A stretch of 64,000 nt of DNA from the NCBI GenBank assembly GCA_021774695.1, contig JAJFIU010000048.1, forward strand, positions 1 through 64,000, written 5' to 3'. Under the pieces are notes generated by a model. It did no database searches and had not been told where the DNA came from. It was given only the letters and a program-made list of their open reading frames with translations. Origin of the DNA: Alphaproteobacteria bacterium. GTDB lineage: Bacteria > Pseudomonadota > Alphaproteobacteria > Sphingomonadales > Kordiimonadaceae. Every line of letters starts with the position of its first letter. Position 1 is the first letter of the stretch. A program made the translations under genes and the position numbers. Shown here piece by piece: positions 16,586 through 25,893 of the stretch.

Positions 16586-17851
16586 ATGATAAAAAAAACT
16601 TTAGTTGGTGTAGCACTCCTAACGGCTCTTGTGGTCACCCCAGCGGGCACCAGCGCACAGGACGCTGATGACAATTCTCTTGAAAAAAAGCGTGAAATTT
16701 ACCGCGAATATACCCCGGATAACTTTGATGACGGTGGCCCTATCAGCCATTATGTCTGGAAAAATTTCCCCGCTTTTTTCCCACATGCGGTTATTGCCCG
16801 TACCGCGCCAGAACGACCGCTGGTAAACGAACTCCGGCAGTCTGTCGCAAGCTTTCCTGTAACAGTTGACGGCGCCGAAACTACACTGGATGCCTATGTT
16901 CACGCCAGCGCACTGATCGACGGCATGATTGTGCTGTCTGGCGGCAAAGTAGTTTATGAAGCATACCCCCGCATGAAGGCCCATGATCGGCATTTGGGTT
17001 GGTCGGTGACCAAAGTGTATATCTCCACCGCGCTCGCCGCGCTTGAGATGCAAGGCAAAGTCGACGTTGATCTGCCTGTAGAAACCTATGTTAAGGCGCT
17101 TGCCCGTACCGACTGGGCGGGCATTAGCGTTCGCAACATCGTTAACATGGCCTCAGGCATCGCCTGCCTCGATAGCGACGGTTACCAAAACACCAGTTCA
17201 TGCATCTACCAATATGAGGAGACGCTGGGATTAACCGCACCGCATAACCCGCCAGTGGATACCCTTGATCTGATCAAATCGATGAAGCGATACCGAACAC
17301 CTAATACAAAGTACGAGTATGTATCACCTGACACGTTTGTGTCCGGATTAGTGATCGAAAATGTTACCGGCCAACCCTTAACCGCCGCCCTGCAAAGCCT
17401 GATCTGGGACCATGTTGGTGCTGAGGCAGACGGCCTGATGATGATCAGCCCCAAAGGCAACGCTGCGGCGCATGCGGGCCTATCAGCGCGGTTGCGTGAT
17501 GTGGCACGGTTTGGGCAAATTTTCACCGGCAGCGGCTTCGGCGTTATCGACAAAAACCATTTGAGTGACCTGCGCAGCAAAAACGGCATCGAATTTGGCC
17601 CCGAGCAACTGTTCCAGCTCAAGGAAGCATGGAGCGGGGATGCCCCAACCCACGCTGCATGGCAGTGGGACATGATCTGGCCCGACGGCATGATGTTTAA
17701 AGGCGGCTATTCCGGACAAGGTATTTTTGTTGCTCCCGAACAGGATATCGCCATCGCGTTTTTCGGCACTTCCGACACGAAAGGCAATAGGCACGACCTG
17801 CTGAAAATCTCGCGCCAACTGTCAACATCCGGGGTTCTCGACCCAAAATGA
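16586..17851 (+). CDS. Exported serine hydrolase (6-aminohexanoate-dimer hydrolase-like beta-lactamase fold)
   Basis: The start at 16586 gives a signal peptide (IKKTLVGVALLTALVVTPAGTSA); a TTG-type extension to 16553 lacks this advantage. The 421-residue product has S140-V-T-K143 (SVTKVYISTALAALEMQGKV) and a Y245-V-S motif where most relatives have Y-x-N. The layout of the N-terminal region and GWSVTK resemble NylB-type amidases and esterases. Physiological substrate unknown. It is downstream of the permease by 80 bases and may form its own transcript from the repeat-bearing promoter. Confidence 0.85.
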   Translation: MIKKTLVGVALLTALVVTPAGTSAQDADDNSLEKKREIYREYTPDNFDDGGPISHYVWKNFPAFFPHAVIARTAPERPLVNELRQSVASFPVTVDGAETTLDAYVHASALIDGMIVLSGGKVVYEAYPRMKAHDRHLGWSVTKVYISTALAALEMQGKVDVDLPVETYVKALARTDWAGISVRNIVNMASGIACLDSDGYQNTSSCIYQYEETLGLTAPHNPPVDTLDLIKSMKRYRTPNTKYEYVSPDTFVSGLVIENVTGQPLTAALQSLIWDHVGAEADGLMMISPKGNAAAHAGLSARLRDVARFGQIFTGSGFGVIDKNHLSDLRSKNGIEFGPEQLFQLKEAWSGDAPTHAAWQWDMIWPDGMMFKGGYSGQGIFVAPEQDIAIAFFGTSDTKGNRHDLLKISRQLSTSGVLDPK

Positions 17852-17921
17852 TCTGTGTGATCTTGCTGAGCTTGAAAAGTTGGATTATTTTGCGGCACGG
17901 CAAGAACATTATCACCGATCA

Positions 17922-17941
17922 GTCTTGATACATATCAAGAC
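17922..17941. promoter_or_regulatory. Perfect 9-bp dyad upstream of PPK2
   Basis: The sequence GTCTTGATA-CA-TATCAAGAC is a perfect inverted repeat with a two-base spacer, 56 bases before the PPK2 start. There is no T-run after it, so it looks like an operator rather than a terminator. Confidence 0.6.
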
Positions 17942-17997
17942 CGAATAATGGTAAATTGTTCTATTCTTCGCCTCACCATAAAAAAGAGGGAACACTG

Positions 17998-18927
17998 ATG
18001 GCTAACGAAAATACTGCCGAACTGGAAACTGAAACTAAAGCCGCAAACAGCTCGGTTTTTCCTGTTGTAACGCCAGACAAAGTTCGTTTAGCCTTCGAAA
18101 CTGGCCAGTATCCTTACGATACAAAGATATCACGTACAAAATATGAAAATCAAAAAGCCAAATTGCAGGCGGAACTCTTAAAAGTACAACACTGGGCGCT
18201 GGAAACCGATCAGCGATTTGTTCTGCTTTTTGAAGGCCGGGACGCTGCTGGCAAGGGCGGCACGATCAAGCGCTTCACTGAACATTTAAACCCCCGACAT
18301 ACCAGGGTTGTAGCACTTAACAAACCCTCCGAGCGGGAACTGGGACAGTGGTTTTTTCAGCGTTATATCGAACATCTTCCCACCGCCGGAGAAATCGTTT
18401 TTTATGACCGGTCTTGGTATAACCGAGCGGGCGTGGAGCGGGTTATGGACTTTTGCTCCCCTGGTGATTACCTGGAATTTATGCGCCAAGCTCCCGACCT
18501 GGAACGCATGCTGGTGCGGTCAGGTACCCAGCTCTATAAATATTGGTTTTCAGTGACACAGGACGAACAGAAACGCCGATTTGATGCTCGGACGACGGAC
18601 CCGCTAAAACGCTGGAAACTCAGCCCCATTGACCAAGCAAGCCTCTCCAAATGGGATGATTATACCGAGGCAAAAGAAGCGATGTTTTTTTACACCAACA
18701 CCGCAGATGCGCCGTGGACCATTGTTAAATCAAACGACAAAAAACGCGCGCGCTTGAACTGTATGCTGCATTTTTTAAACTCCCTTGATTACCCCGGCAA
18801 AGACACCGCCCTTGTCAAGGCGCCAGACCCGCTTATTGTCGGCCATGCCGGGCATGTTGTTCACCGGTCCGAGCATATATTGGGCAAGTCGCTGCACCCG
18901 AACTCAAGGCATAGTAAAACGGATTAG
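17998..18927 (+). CDS. ppk2: Polyphosphate kinase 2 (PPK2)
   Basis: The start at 17998 is chosen for GAGGG about 9 bases upstream; an in-frame ATG at 17956 is less likely. The 309-residue protein has the PPK2 core: Walker A GRDAAGKGG (80-88), Walker B FYDRSWYNRAGVERV (D137, R138) and lid-region residues DPLKRWKLS. Length and single domain fit class I PPK2, which uses polyphosphate to phosphorylate nucleoside diphosphates, or the reverse. Cytoplasmic. It is monocistronic, with a perfect dyad in its promoter region. The class (ADP versus GDP/AMP preference) cannot be fixed by eye. Confidence 0.95.
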   Translation: MANENTAELETETKAANSSVFPVVTPDKVRLAFETGQYPYDTKISRTKYENQKAKLQAELLKVQHWALETDQRFVLLFEGRDAAGKGGTIKRFTEHLNPRHTRVVALNKPSERELGQWFFQRYIEHLPTAGEIVFYDRSWYNRAGVERVMDFCSPGDYLEFMRQAPDLERMLVRSGTQLYKYWFSVTQDEQKRRFDARTTDPLKRWKLSPIDQASLSKWDDYTEAKEAMFFYTNTADAPWTIVKSNDKKRARLNCMLHFLNSLDYPGKDTALVKAPDPLIVGHAGHVVHRSEHILGKSLHPNSRHSKTD

Positions 18928-18981
18928 TGTCGGGCATTAATGACTATATCGAAATGCGCGGCACTATAGACCAGATCCGCT

Positions 18982-20643
18982 TCAGGCGGTAAGCCGCAGT
19001 ATGGTTTTGATCAGTTCAACTGAGTCAATTGGCTTTGAAACATATCCGTCCATGCCGGCCTCCAAGTATTTTTCGCGGTCACCGGTCATCGTGTTAGCCG
19101 TCAGGGCAATGATTGGTGTTTTGGCGGCTTCGCCGTCCAATTGCCTTATCTTGTTCGTAGCAGTTACGCCGTCCATTTTGGGCATCTGCGCGTCCATCAA
19201 AATGATATCCCACTGTTGCTGTCGCACGGCCTCAACCGCCTGTTCGCCGTCCACCACAATTTCCGGAAGGCAGCCATATCGACCCAGAACAATCGAAAAC
19301 AGTTTTTGGTTCACAGGTTGGTCTTCAGCCAGCAAAATGCGCAGGCCTTTCAAACAATTTTTTTCGATCACGGAGGTCACAATTTGCGGGCTTGAAGGGT
19401 TTGCATTGTAGCTCGAAACGGGCACCGTAATCATGAAGGAAAACGTGCTGCCCACCCCTTCTTCACTGGTTAGTTCAATGCTGCCACCCATCAGTTCGGC
19501 CAACTTTCTTGAGATAGCCAGCCCAAGCCCGGTTCCGCCGAACTGCCGGGTAATACTTGTATCGGCCTGAGAAAAAGGTTTGAACAATTGGCTTTGCACG
19601 TCAGAGGATATGCCTACCCCGGTGTCCTGAACGTCAATCTTGATCTCAGCCAGATCATTTTCCAAAAGAATGTAGGTGGCATGAACATCAACCGACCCTT
19701 GGTCGGTGAATTTGATCGCATTACCAATCAAATTAAACAGTATCTGTTTTATTCTTAATGGATCACTAATCACAACGTCGGGCAAGTTCGCGGCAAAATG
19801 GACCATAAGGTTCAGGTTTTTTGCCTGCGCGCCGGTGCGAAGTGTTGCCACAACTTCGCTCAAAATCTGGTGCGGGCTGCATTCAATGGTTTCCAACGGC
19901 ATTCGCTCAGCGTCGAGTTTCGACAGGTCAAGAATATCATTGAGTATCCGCAACAGGTCTTTTGCTGAACCAAGCGCTGTTTGAGCCAAGTCGCGCTGCC
20001 CGTCCGTAAGCGGTTCGTAGTTCAGCAGCTCTAGCGTGCCCATAACACCGGTCATGGGCGTACGAATTTCATGGCTCATCATAGCAAGGAATTCAGATTT
20101 CGTCTGATCAGCCTTTTCAGCTGCCGCACGAGCTTGGATGGCTTCTTTGGTGGCGAGTTTCAGCTCCAGTTCGTCTACCACAACCGCCGCTAGCTGCTGA
20201 AGGCGTATAAATTTACTTTCCGGAACGTCGGTCACTTCCGAATATATCACGCATAAGGTACCCAACAAAAAACCATCGCAGGTGATCAGCGGTGCGCCCA
20301 GGTATGTGCGGATATTGGGCGGACCGATGACCAAGGGGCTGTCATGAAAACGCTCGTCTTTGGTGGCATCCGGTATATAAAAAACCTTATCCTCAAGAAT
20401 TGCGTGGGCACAGAATGCCAGGTCTCTGTGAGTTTCCCGCGCCTCAAGCCCCTGATGTGACTTGAACCATTGCCGTTTTTTGTCAACAAGTGAGACAAGG
20501 CAAATCGGTGCTTCGAAAATATCCGCAGTCAGCGCGGTGATCCGGTCAAACTCCACTTCGGCGGGCGTATCCAGCACACCGTAGCGGTTGAGCGCCAACA
20601 GGCGTTCGGCTTCATTAGCCGCTATTGTTGCAGCTATTGGCAT
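18982..20643 (-). CDS. Cytoplasmic hybrid sensor histidine kinase (GAF-HisKA-HATPase-REC)
   Basis: The 553-residue protein has no membrane segment. Residues ~22-160 are a GAF domain of the type with FEAPICLVSLVDKKRQWFKS and FCAHAI. HisKA has SHEIRTPMTG (H191). HATPase has DTGVGIS and GGTGLGLAIS. The C-terminal receiver (about 433-553) has the phospho-acceptor D484 (ILMDAQMP) and lysine in YVSKPI. It lacks an HPt domain, so phosphate must pass to a separate Hpt protein. It is convergent with PPK2. The signal is unknown, presumably a cytosolic small molecule. Confidence 0.94.
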   Translation of the reverse strand: MPIAATIAANEAERLLALNRYGVLDTPAEVEFDRITALTADIFEAPICLVSLVDKKRQWFKSHQGLEARETHRDLAFCAHAILEDKVFYIPDATKDERFHDSPLVIGPPNIRTYLGAPLITCDGFLLGTLCVIYSEVTDVPESKFIRLQQLAAVVVDELELKLATKEAIQARAAAEKADQTKSEFLAMMSHEIRTPMTGVMGTLELLNYEPLTDGQRDLAQTALGSAKDLLRILNDILDLSKLDAERMPLETIECSPHQILSEVVATLRTGAQAKNLNLMVHFAANLPDVVISDPLRIKQILFNLIGNAIKFTDQGSVDVHATYILLENDLAEIKIDVQDTGVGISSDVQSQLFKPFSQADTSITRQFGGTGLGLAISRKLAELMGGSIELTSEEGVGSTFSFMITVPVSSYNANPSSPQIVTSVIEKNCLKGLRILLAEDQPVNQKLFSIVLGRYGCLPEIVVDGEQAVEAVRQQQWDIILMDAQMPKMDGVTATNKIRQLDGEAAKTPIIALTANTMTGDREKYLEAGMDGYVSKPIDSVELIKTILRLTA

Positions 20644-21114
20644 TTTTTAATTCGAAACAAAATAATATCCTTAAGCCGTATATATAACACACCCATTAAT
20701 TTACACTGGCACAAATTAATATTGTTTAAACCTCCGCCGATCAGGCTGTTGAACTGCAAAAGCTAAGATAAATCAAAATACTCATTTTTGGTGACACCCT
20801 GCTTTGTGACGCTGGCGGTGCAACAAACAAAAGAGATGCCGCCATAAAGCCCATAGTGGTTGCAGCATTCGCCGCGTTCGTTGAAGCACGCCAACAGTCG
20901 CTGCAACGCTTAAAAACCGCTTGAAACTGCAGGCCCACGCAGATATAGACCGCTCAACTATACATCGGCGCGCGCCAACTGTTACTAACGGTCTTCATGC
21001 GCGCCCAAAAATCCCCACCCATCGGTTGGGGTTTGTATTTTAAACGACAACGACCGCTATTCTACCGGGCATTCCTGCTGGGTCACCTGGCGTTCACAAC
21101 AAACGGACAAGACC
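20644..21114. other. Long intergenic region between hybrid kinase and SulP gene
   Basis: This 471-base divergent gap has no convincing gene. The left third is AT-rich and probably holds the kinase promoter. A possible degraded coding fragment is at 20772-20924. A hairpin with CCCCA / TGGGG arms followed by TTTGTATTTT lies at about 21009-21045 and could terminate a short transcript made upstream of SulP. I see no recognised RNA family. Confidence 0.35.
20772..20924 (+). pseudogene. Possible gene remnant (about 50 codons, no start)
   Basis: The plus frame is open for 51 codons and ends in TGA at 20922-20924. The translation (for example GGATNKRDAAIKPIVVAAF, then VEARQQSLQRLKTA) has protein-like composition, ending in an amphipathic helix. 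No start codon or ribosome site precedes it, and a stop lies directly upstream. I do not recognise a family. Chance is a real alternative. Confidence 0.2.
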
Positions 21115-22596
21115 ATGTCTTTATCTCAATTGCGTACCGAATGGTTCGGCAACATTCGAAACGACCTGCTTGCAGGCATGGTGGTTGCGCTTGCGTTGAT
21201 CCCCGAAGCAATTGCTTTTTCCATCATTGCGGGGGTTGACCCGAAGGTGGGGCTTTACGCGTCCTTCTGCATCGCGGTGGTTATTGCTATTGTTGGTGGT
21301 CGTCCGGGCATGATCTCGGCAGCAACCGGCGCAATGGCGCTGGTGATGGTTTTGCTGGTCAAGCAGCACGGGCTTGAGTATCTTTTGGCGGCAACGGTTC
21401 TTACCGGTATTCTGCAAATAATTGCCGGTTATCTCAAACTTGGCTCGCTTCTGCGCTTTGTCTCCAGTTCGGTGATGACAGGCTTTGTTAACGCGCTGGC
21501 GATCCTGATTTTCATGGCACAACTGCCTGAATTTGTCGGCGCCAACTGGCAAATGTATGCGATGGTCGCAGTTGGACTTGGCATCATTTACCTATTCCCC
21601 TATGTGACCAAAACCGTTCCGTCGCCGCTGATTGCAATCGTTGTGCTCACAGTATTCAGCATGTTTGTCGGCCTTGATATACGCACCGTAGGCGACATGG
21701 GTGATCTGCCCGATACTCTGCCGATGTTCCTGATCCCGGATATTCCGCTAACGCTGGAAACACTGGAAATTATTTTCCCCTATTCAGTGACCTTGATGGC
21801 GGTGGGATTGCTGGAATCACTAATGACCGCAGTTATTGTGGATGATCTGACCGACACCCCCAGCGACAAAAACCGTGAATGTAAAGGCCAGGGCCTTGCC
21901 AACATTATCGCGGGCTTCTTCGGCGGCATGGCGGGCTGCGCCATGATTGGCCAGTCTGTGATCAATGTGAAGTCGGGCGGACGCGGCAGGCTATCAACTT
22001 TCTTCGCTGGCGGGTTTTTATTGTTTCTAATTCTGGTGCTCGGTGACTGGGTCCGTCAAATACCGATGGCCGCACTGGTGGCAGTGATGATCATGGTTGC
22101 AATCGGTACCTTCAGCTGGACATCGGTGAAAAACCTGCGCACGCACCCAAAATCATCCAGTCTGGTGATGCTATCGACCGTTGCCGTTGTTGTGGCGACC
22201 CATGATTTGGCGCAGGGCGTTTTTGTTGGTGTGCTGATGAGTGCACTGTTTTTTGCTCGCAAAGTATCGCACCTTCTGGTTATCGAGTCCGAACTGGCGA
22301 AAGACGGCAATGCGCGCACCTACCAAATATTCGGACAGGTGTTTTTCGCTTCAGCCAGCCAGTTTTCGAACGCATTTGACTATAAAGAAGTGGTTGAAAA
22401 AGTTGTCATCGACCTCACCCAAGCCCATTTCTGGGACTTGTCCGGCGTTGCCGCTCTGGACAAAACTGTCCTGAAGTATCGCCGCGAGGGTACCGATGTG
22501 GAAATTCTCGGTCTAAACGAAGCCAGTGCCACCATTGTTGAGCGTCTGGGGGTCCATGATAAACCGGACGCCATAGACCTGATGCCAGAACATTGA
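21115..22596 (+). CDS. SulP (SLC26-like) family anion transporter with STAS domain
   Basis: The 493-residue protein begins with the SulP pattern [20 protein letters not shown] and contains about 10-12 membrane helices up to residue ~400 ([24 protein letters not shown]). A short STAS domain follows ([24 protein letters not shown]). Family members carry sulfate, bicarbonate or dicarboxylates. A usp gene starts 14 bases after the stop, so the two are one operon. This SulP-USP pairing is seen in other bacteria and suggests nucleotide-linked control of transport. The anion is not predictable by eye. Confidence 0.92.
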   Translation: MSLSQLRTEWFGNIRNDLLAGMVVALALIPEAIAFSIIAGVDPKVGLYASFCIAVVIAIVGGRPGMISAATGAMALVMVLLVKQHGLEYLLAATVLTGILQIIAGYLKLGSLLRFVSSSVMTGFVNALAILIFMAQLPEFVGANWQMYAMVAVGLGIIYLFPYVTKTVPSPLIAIVVLTVFSMFVGLDIRTVGDMGDLPDTLPMFLIPDIPLTLETLEIIFPYSVTLMAVGLLESLMTAVIVDDLTDTPSDKNRECKGQGLANIIAGFFGGMAGCAMIGQSVINVKSGGRGRLSTFFAGGFLLFLILVLGDWVRQIPMAALVAVMIMVAIGTFSWTSVKNLRTHPKSSSLVMLSTVAVVVATHDLAQGVFVGVLMSALFFARKVSHLLVIESELAKDGNARTYQIFGQVFFASASQFSNAFDYKEVVEKVVIDLTQAHFWDLSGVAALDKTVLKYRREGTDVEILGLNEASATIVERLGVHDKPDAIDLMPEH

Positions 22597-22610
22597 TAGG
22601 GATTAAAGAT

Positions 22611-23468
22611 ATGAAAACCATCATCGCATGTCTGGACGGGTCAGCGCACGCAGACGACGTCATTACCATGGCGGCGTGGGCGTCTGGGCAGACCGGCGCC
22701 AATGTATCGCTATTGCATATGGTACCGCCGCACTCTGAAGCCCCGGTGTCGGGTGACCTGTCGGGTCAAATCGGCCTGGGAGCCAAAGGCCACCTGCTTG
22801 AGGAGCTCACCAAGATCGAGCAGGAACACGGCAAGCTGGAGCAGAAAAAAGGCCAGCTGATCCTCGATCACGCCAAACAGGCACTGGCTGCTAAGAGTTC
22901 AGCGACGGTTGAGTTGCTACACCGGCGCGGCGCACTTGTTGATGAAATTCAACAAATGGAGGCAAGTGTTGATCTGGTGATTATTGGTAAACGCGGCGAG
23001 ACCAAAACCGATATGCAAGGCCATGTGGGCGCAAACTTGGAGCGCGTATCGCGCGGTGTTCATAAGCCAGTGTTGATTGCCACCCACCAGGCTAAGCCGG
23101 TTGAACGTTTTTTGATCGCCTACGACGGTCGCGCCAGCAGCGAAAAAGCAGTCGAGTTCGCGGCGGCCAGCCCGCTACTAAAAGGGCTTGAATGTCACCT
23201 GCTGAAAGTGGGCACCGACAACAGCTTGTCCGATGCCATTTTACGCAAGGCAAAAACCAAGCTGGAGGAAGCCGGTTACAGCGTTAAAGCAACTGTCGCA
23301 GATGCGCCGTCGGTGGACCAGGCAATGACAGACTATGTAGCAAACAACGGTATCGATCTACTCTTGATGGGAGCTTACGGTCACTCGCCGCTTCGACGCT
23401 TTTTCCTCGGCAGCACCACAATGGCGCAAATCAGCCAGTCCAAGGTACCGGTTTTATTGTTCAGGTAG
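22611..23468 (+). CDS. Tandem universal stress protein (UspA family)
   Basis: The ATG at 22611 follows AGGGA at suitable spacing; the TTG at 22593 would overlap the SulP stop and is less likely. The 285-residue protein has two USP domains. The second carries the ATP-binding signature G-AY-G-HSPLRRFFL-GS (GAYGHSPLRRFFLGST). The first ends in a degenerate version (GKRGETKTDMQGHVGANLE). It is cotranscribed with SulP and may sense ATP and modulate its STAS domain; that link is inference. Confidence 0.92.
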   Translation: MKTIIACLDGSAHADDVITMAAWASGQTGANVSLLHMVPPHSEAPVSGDLSGQIGLGAKGHLLEELTKIEQEHGKLEQKKGQLILDHAKQALAAKSSATVELLHRRGALVDEIQQMEASVDLVIIGKRGETKTDMQGHVGANLERVSRGVHKPVLIATHQAKPVERFLIAYDGRASSEKAVEFAAASPLLKGLECHLLKVGTDNSLSDAILRKAKTKLEEAGYSVKATVADAPSVDQAMTDYVANNGIDLLLMGAYGHSPLRRFFLGSTTMAQISQSKVPVLLFR

Positions 23469-23550
23469 GACTGCACAAAACATTGGACTTTTCTGGGCGG
23501 GCATATTTGCCAGCCTGCATTCAAACCTTAAAGCTCCATTTTTGCTAGTT

Positions 23551-24414
23551 CTAGAAGCTGTGAAACAACGGAACCAACCAATCGATAACGGCGCGCACTG
23601 CGGGAGCCCGTTTTAGATCTTCGTGAATTACCAGCCAAATTTCGCTGTTGTTCAGCAAGATAGGATCAGAAACCTGCTCCAACAAAGGCTCTCGGTCGCC
23701 AACCATTTTGGGTAATATGGTTAACCCGATGCCTGATTTTATCGCGTCAAGAAACTGAAGGGTTTGCGAACATCGCAGTATCGGATCTTTGTTCAGTTTG
23801 CCGTTAAGCCAAATTTGAGACGCAAGGCCTTCAAGGGCGCGGGACCCACAGACCCAGTCGCAGTGGTCATACCGTGTTTCATCTCTGGCCGCAGGATTCG
23901 CCTCGACATATTGCCTGGAGCCGTAAACAGCATAAGGAGCTTCCCCTAGTTTGCGCATGACCAGATCACCGCCGGACGGTCGCATATTACGAATGGAAAT
24001 ATCTGCATCGCCGCGGTCAAGATCGGCCAGCGCATGCCCGGTAATCAACTCAATCTCTATCGACGGGTTCGATACGTGAAAGCTTGGTATTTGTTCGGTG
24101 ATAAAACGTGAAAACCAATACCCTGATGCAACGCGAACCAGGCTGTTGCTTGCTTCACCCAGCGCATTTGCCTGACGCGAGAAATTCTGCGCCGCCTGTT
24201 CCATTTTTTCAGCGGCCGAGACCAACTCCCTGCCCGCAGGGGTAACAAAATAGCCATCATGCCGACTATTAAAAAGCTTGACCCCGAGGGTTTGCTCTAG
24301 CCGGGCAATACGGCGCGCAATTGTCGGCGGGCTGATGCCGAGCAAAGGTGCGGCAGCCGATAAGCTTCCCGCATCTGCTACGGTCAAAAATATTTTAACC
24401 TGATCCCAATTCAT
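23551..24414 (-). CDS. LysR family transcriptional regulator
   Basis: The start at 24414 has GGAGG five bases upstream. The 287-residue protein has an N-terminal winged helix (KIFLTVADAGSLSAAAPLL, then ISPPTIARRIARLEQTLGV) and a PBP-like effector domain from ~90. It is divergent from the NTF2-like/dehydrogenase pair and probably controls it. ATTAG-T-CTAAT (about 24432-24442) in the gap is a candidate LysR half-site dyad. Confidence 0.92.
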   Translation of the reverse strand: MNWDQVKIFLTVADAGSLSAAAPLLGISPPTIARRIARLEQTLGVKLFNSRHDGYFVTPAGRELVSAAEKMEQAAQNFSRQANALGEASNSLVRVASGYWFSRFITEQIPSFHVSNPSIEIELITGHALADLDRGDADISIRNMRPSGGDLVMRKLGEAPYAVYGSRQYVEANPAARDETRYDHCDWVCGSRALEGLASQIWLNGKLNKDPILRCSQTLQFLDAIKSGIGLTILPKMVGDREPLLEQVSDPILLNNSEIWLVIHEDLKRAPAVRAVIDWLVPLFHSF

Positions 24415-24563
24415 CGCGGCCTCCGGCAATTAGTCTAATCAATCAGCGATTATCACTCAATATAGGCTTTTCACTTTTGAAAAACCGCTGAAACCCCTTG
24501 CCTCTGCCCATTTAAGCAAAGATGGACCAGACTACGGCCTAAGTTATGAAAGGAAACCACTTT

Positions 24564-25004
24564 ATGAAATCAACATCAGAAACCCACAATCAAGGCGATT
24601 ATGACGGCGTCATCAAAACTGTGTTCGACTATGTATTCGGCGTGGCGACTAATGATTGGGAACGGATTCAACAGGCCTTTGATACGCCCAAAGCTCAGAT
24701 GAAGCTGATCACTGGCGAGCCCGATGCAGAAAATGTCTTTGTTATTCCCGTTCAGCAGGTCTGGGAGAAGATTTGGAGCAAGTTACCGCCAAACCCCAAC
24801 CACACAGCTGAAATCATCAGCATTTCCATTCACGAATGCCGAATTGCGATCGTTACCCTCAACAACAACGGCCGGTATTTTGATCAGCTGTCACTGTACA
24901 AAGTGAACAACCGCTGGAAGATCTATGACAAACTTTCGAGAATATTGGGAGGCGGCCACATTCCGGAAGCAGACCTAATCGCCGCGTTCGGGCCACAACC
25001 GTGA
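24564..25004 (+). CDS. NTF2-like (lumazine-binding/SnoaL-type) protein
   Basis: The ATG at 24564 follows AAAGGA with 9 bases spacing; the ATG at 24546 is inside its leader. The 146-residue protein fits the cone-shaped NTF2 fold of the putative lumazine-binding group: an N-terminal helix (YDGVIKTVFDYVFGVATNDW), a central PVQQVWEKIW and a closing strand pair (FDQLSLYKVNNRWKIYDKLS). Such proteins often bind or isomerise small cyclic compounds. It overlaps the next gene by four bases (GTGA), so it may act with that dehydrogenase. Substrate unknown. Confidence 0.8.
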   Translation: MKSTSETHNQGDYDGVIKTVFDYVFGVATNDWERIQQAFDTPKAQMKLITGEPDAENVFVIPVQQVWEKIWSKLPPNPNHTAEIISISIHECRIAIVTLNNNGRYFDQLSLYKVNNRWKIYDKLSRILGGGHIPEADLIAAFGPQP

Positions 25005-25873
25005 GTACGGCATCCATGCCCCCTATTGGGCTAATTGGATTGGGTGCGCTGGGGTCCGCCATCGCAGAAAAATTGAGCGCCGAGGGCGTGCCTCTAGGGA
25101 TTTGGAACCGCTCGCCTGAAAAGACAAAATCAATGGCCACAAACGGTGCAACCGCTTATCAAACCATTGAGAAATTGTGTCAGGAAAGCGCTTGGGTTCT
25201 TTCCTGTGTATCGGATGACGGCGCAATGCTGCAGGTAAACCGTTCCATTGCAAACTGTGGAAACAAACCTGAAATACATATTTCGTTCAGCAGCTGTTCT
25301 CCCGCTGCCGTACGCGAAGCCGCAAAATTGGCAGGCGACAATGGTGTGCAGTTTTTGAACTGCCCTATACTCGGGCGCCCTGATGTAGTTTTGGCTGGCA
25401 AGGCGGGATATCTTATGGCCGGCGAGGCATCAGCAGCAACATCCGTCGAGCCCCTGTTTGAGAAGTTGGGTGGGTCGCTTTCCAATTTGGGTACCGCGCC
25501 GGACCAATCTGCTATTATTAAATTAGCGATGAATTACTTTATCGCCCTTACCATTGGTGGCCTAACGGAAATAATATCGACGCTGGAACACAGTCCAACC
25601 AGCGCTGATGCTTTTTTGAATGTGATCAGCAAAAGCCCGGCCGGAAGCCCCTTAATCTCGTTGTTCGGCGGATTAATTACAAACAAGGCGTTTTCGCCGC
25701 CTTTGTTTGGCCTGCAATTGGCACACAAAGACATTGGCTATTTCGCAGACCTAACGATGAATAACACCGACTATTTCCTATGTTCCGCTATAAAAAGCCA
25801 TATGGCGGCAACAAATAAATCACGCAATCAACCCACAGATTGGTCAGGGTTGGCTTCGCATTTGTTCAACTAG
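25001..25873 (+). CDS. NAD(P)-dependent beta-hydroxyacid dehydrogenase / imine-reductase-like oxidoreductase
   Basis: The GTG start at 25001 overlaps the preceding stop. The 290-residue product has an N-terminal Rossmann motif GLGALG (13-18) and NRSPEK after the second strand (R37), favouring NADPH. The usual GlyxxxGly loop is replaced by NCPILGRPD. The catalytic-position lysine is K174 (AIIKLAMNYF) followed by a helical C-terminal domain. This set is closer to the glyoxylate-reductase/imine-reductase side of the 6PGDH superfamily than to classical hydroxyisobutyrate dehydrogenase. It is cytoplasmic and under the probable control of the divergent LysR protein. Confidence 0.85.
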   Translation: MSTASMPPIGLIGLGALGSAIAEKLSAEGVPLGIWNRSPEKTKSMATNGATAYQTIEKLCQESAWVLSCVSDDGAMLQVNRSIANCGNKPEIHISFSSCSPAAVREAAKLAGDNGVQFLNCPILGRPDVVLAGKAGYLMAGEASAATSVEPLFEKLGGSLSNLGTAPDQSAIIKLAMNYFIALTIGGLTEIISTLEHSPTSADAFLNVISKSPAGSPLISLFGGLITNKAFSPPLFGLQLAHKDIGYFADLTMNNTDYFLCSAIKSHMAATNKSRNQPTDWSGLASHLFN

Positions 25874-25893
25874 CCCATATGAACCAGCGTCGG

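Noticed and set aside
20741-20938. 65-codon minus-strand ORF in the gap before SulP
   Set aside because: No ribosome site or homology; the opposite strand also has an open frame and neither is convincing.
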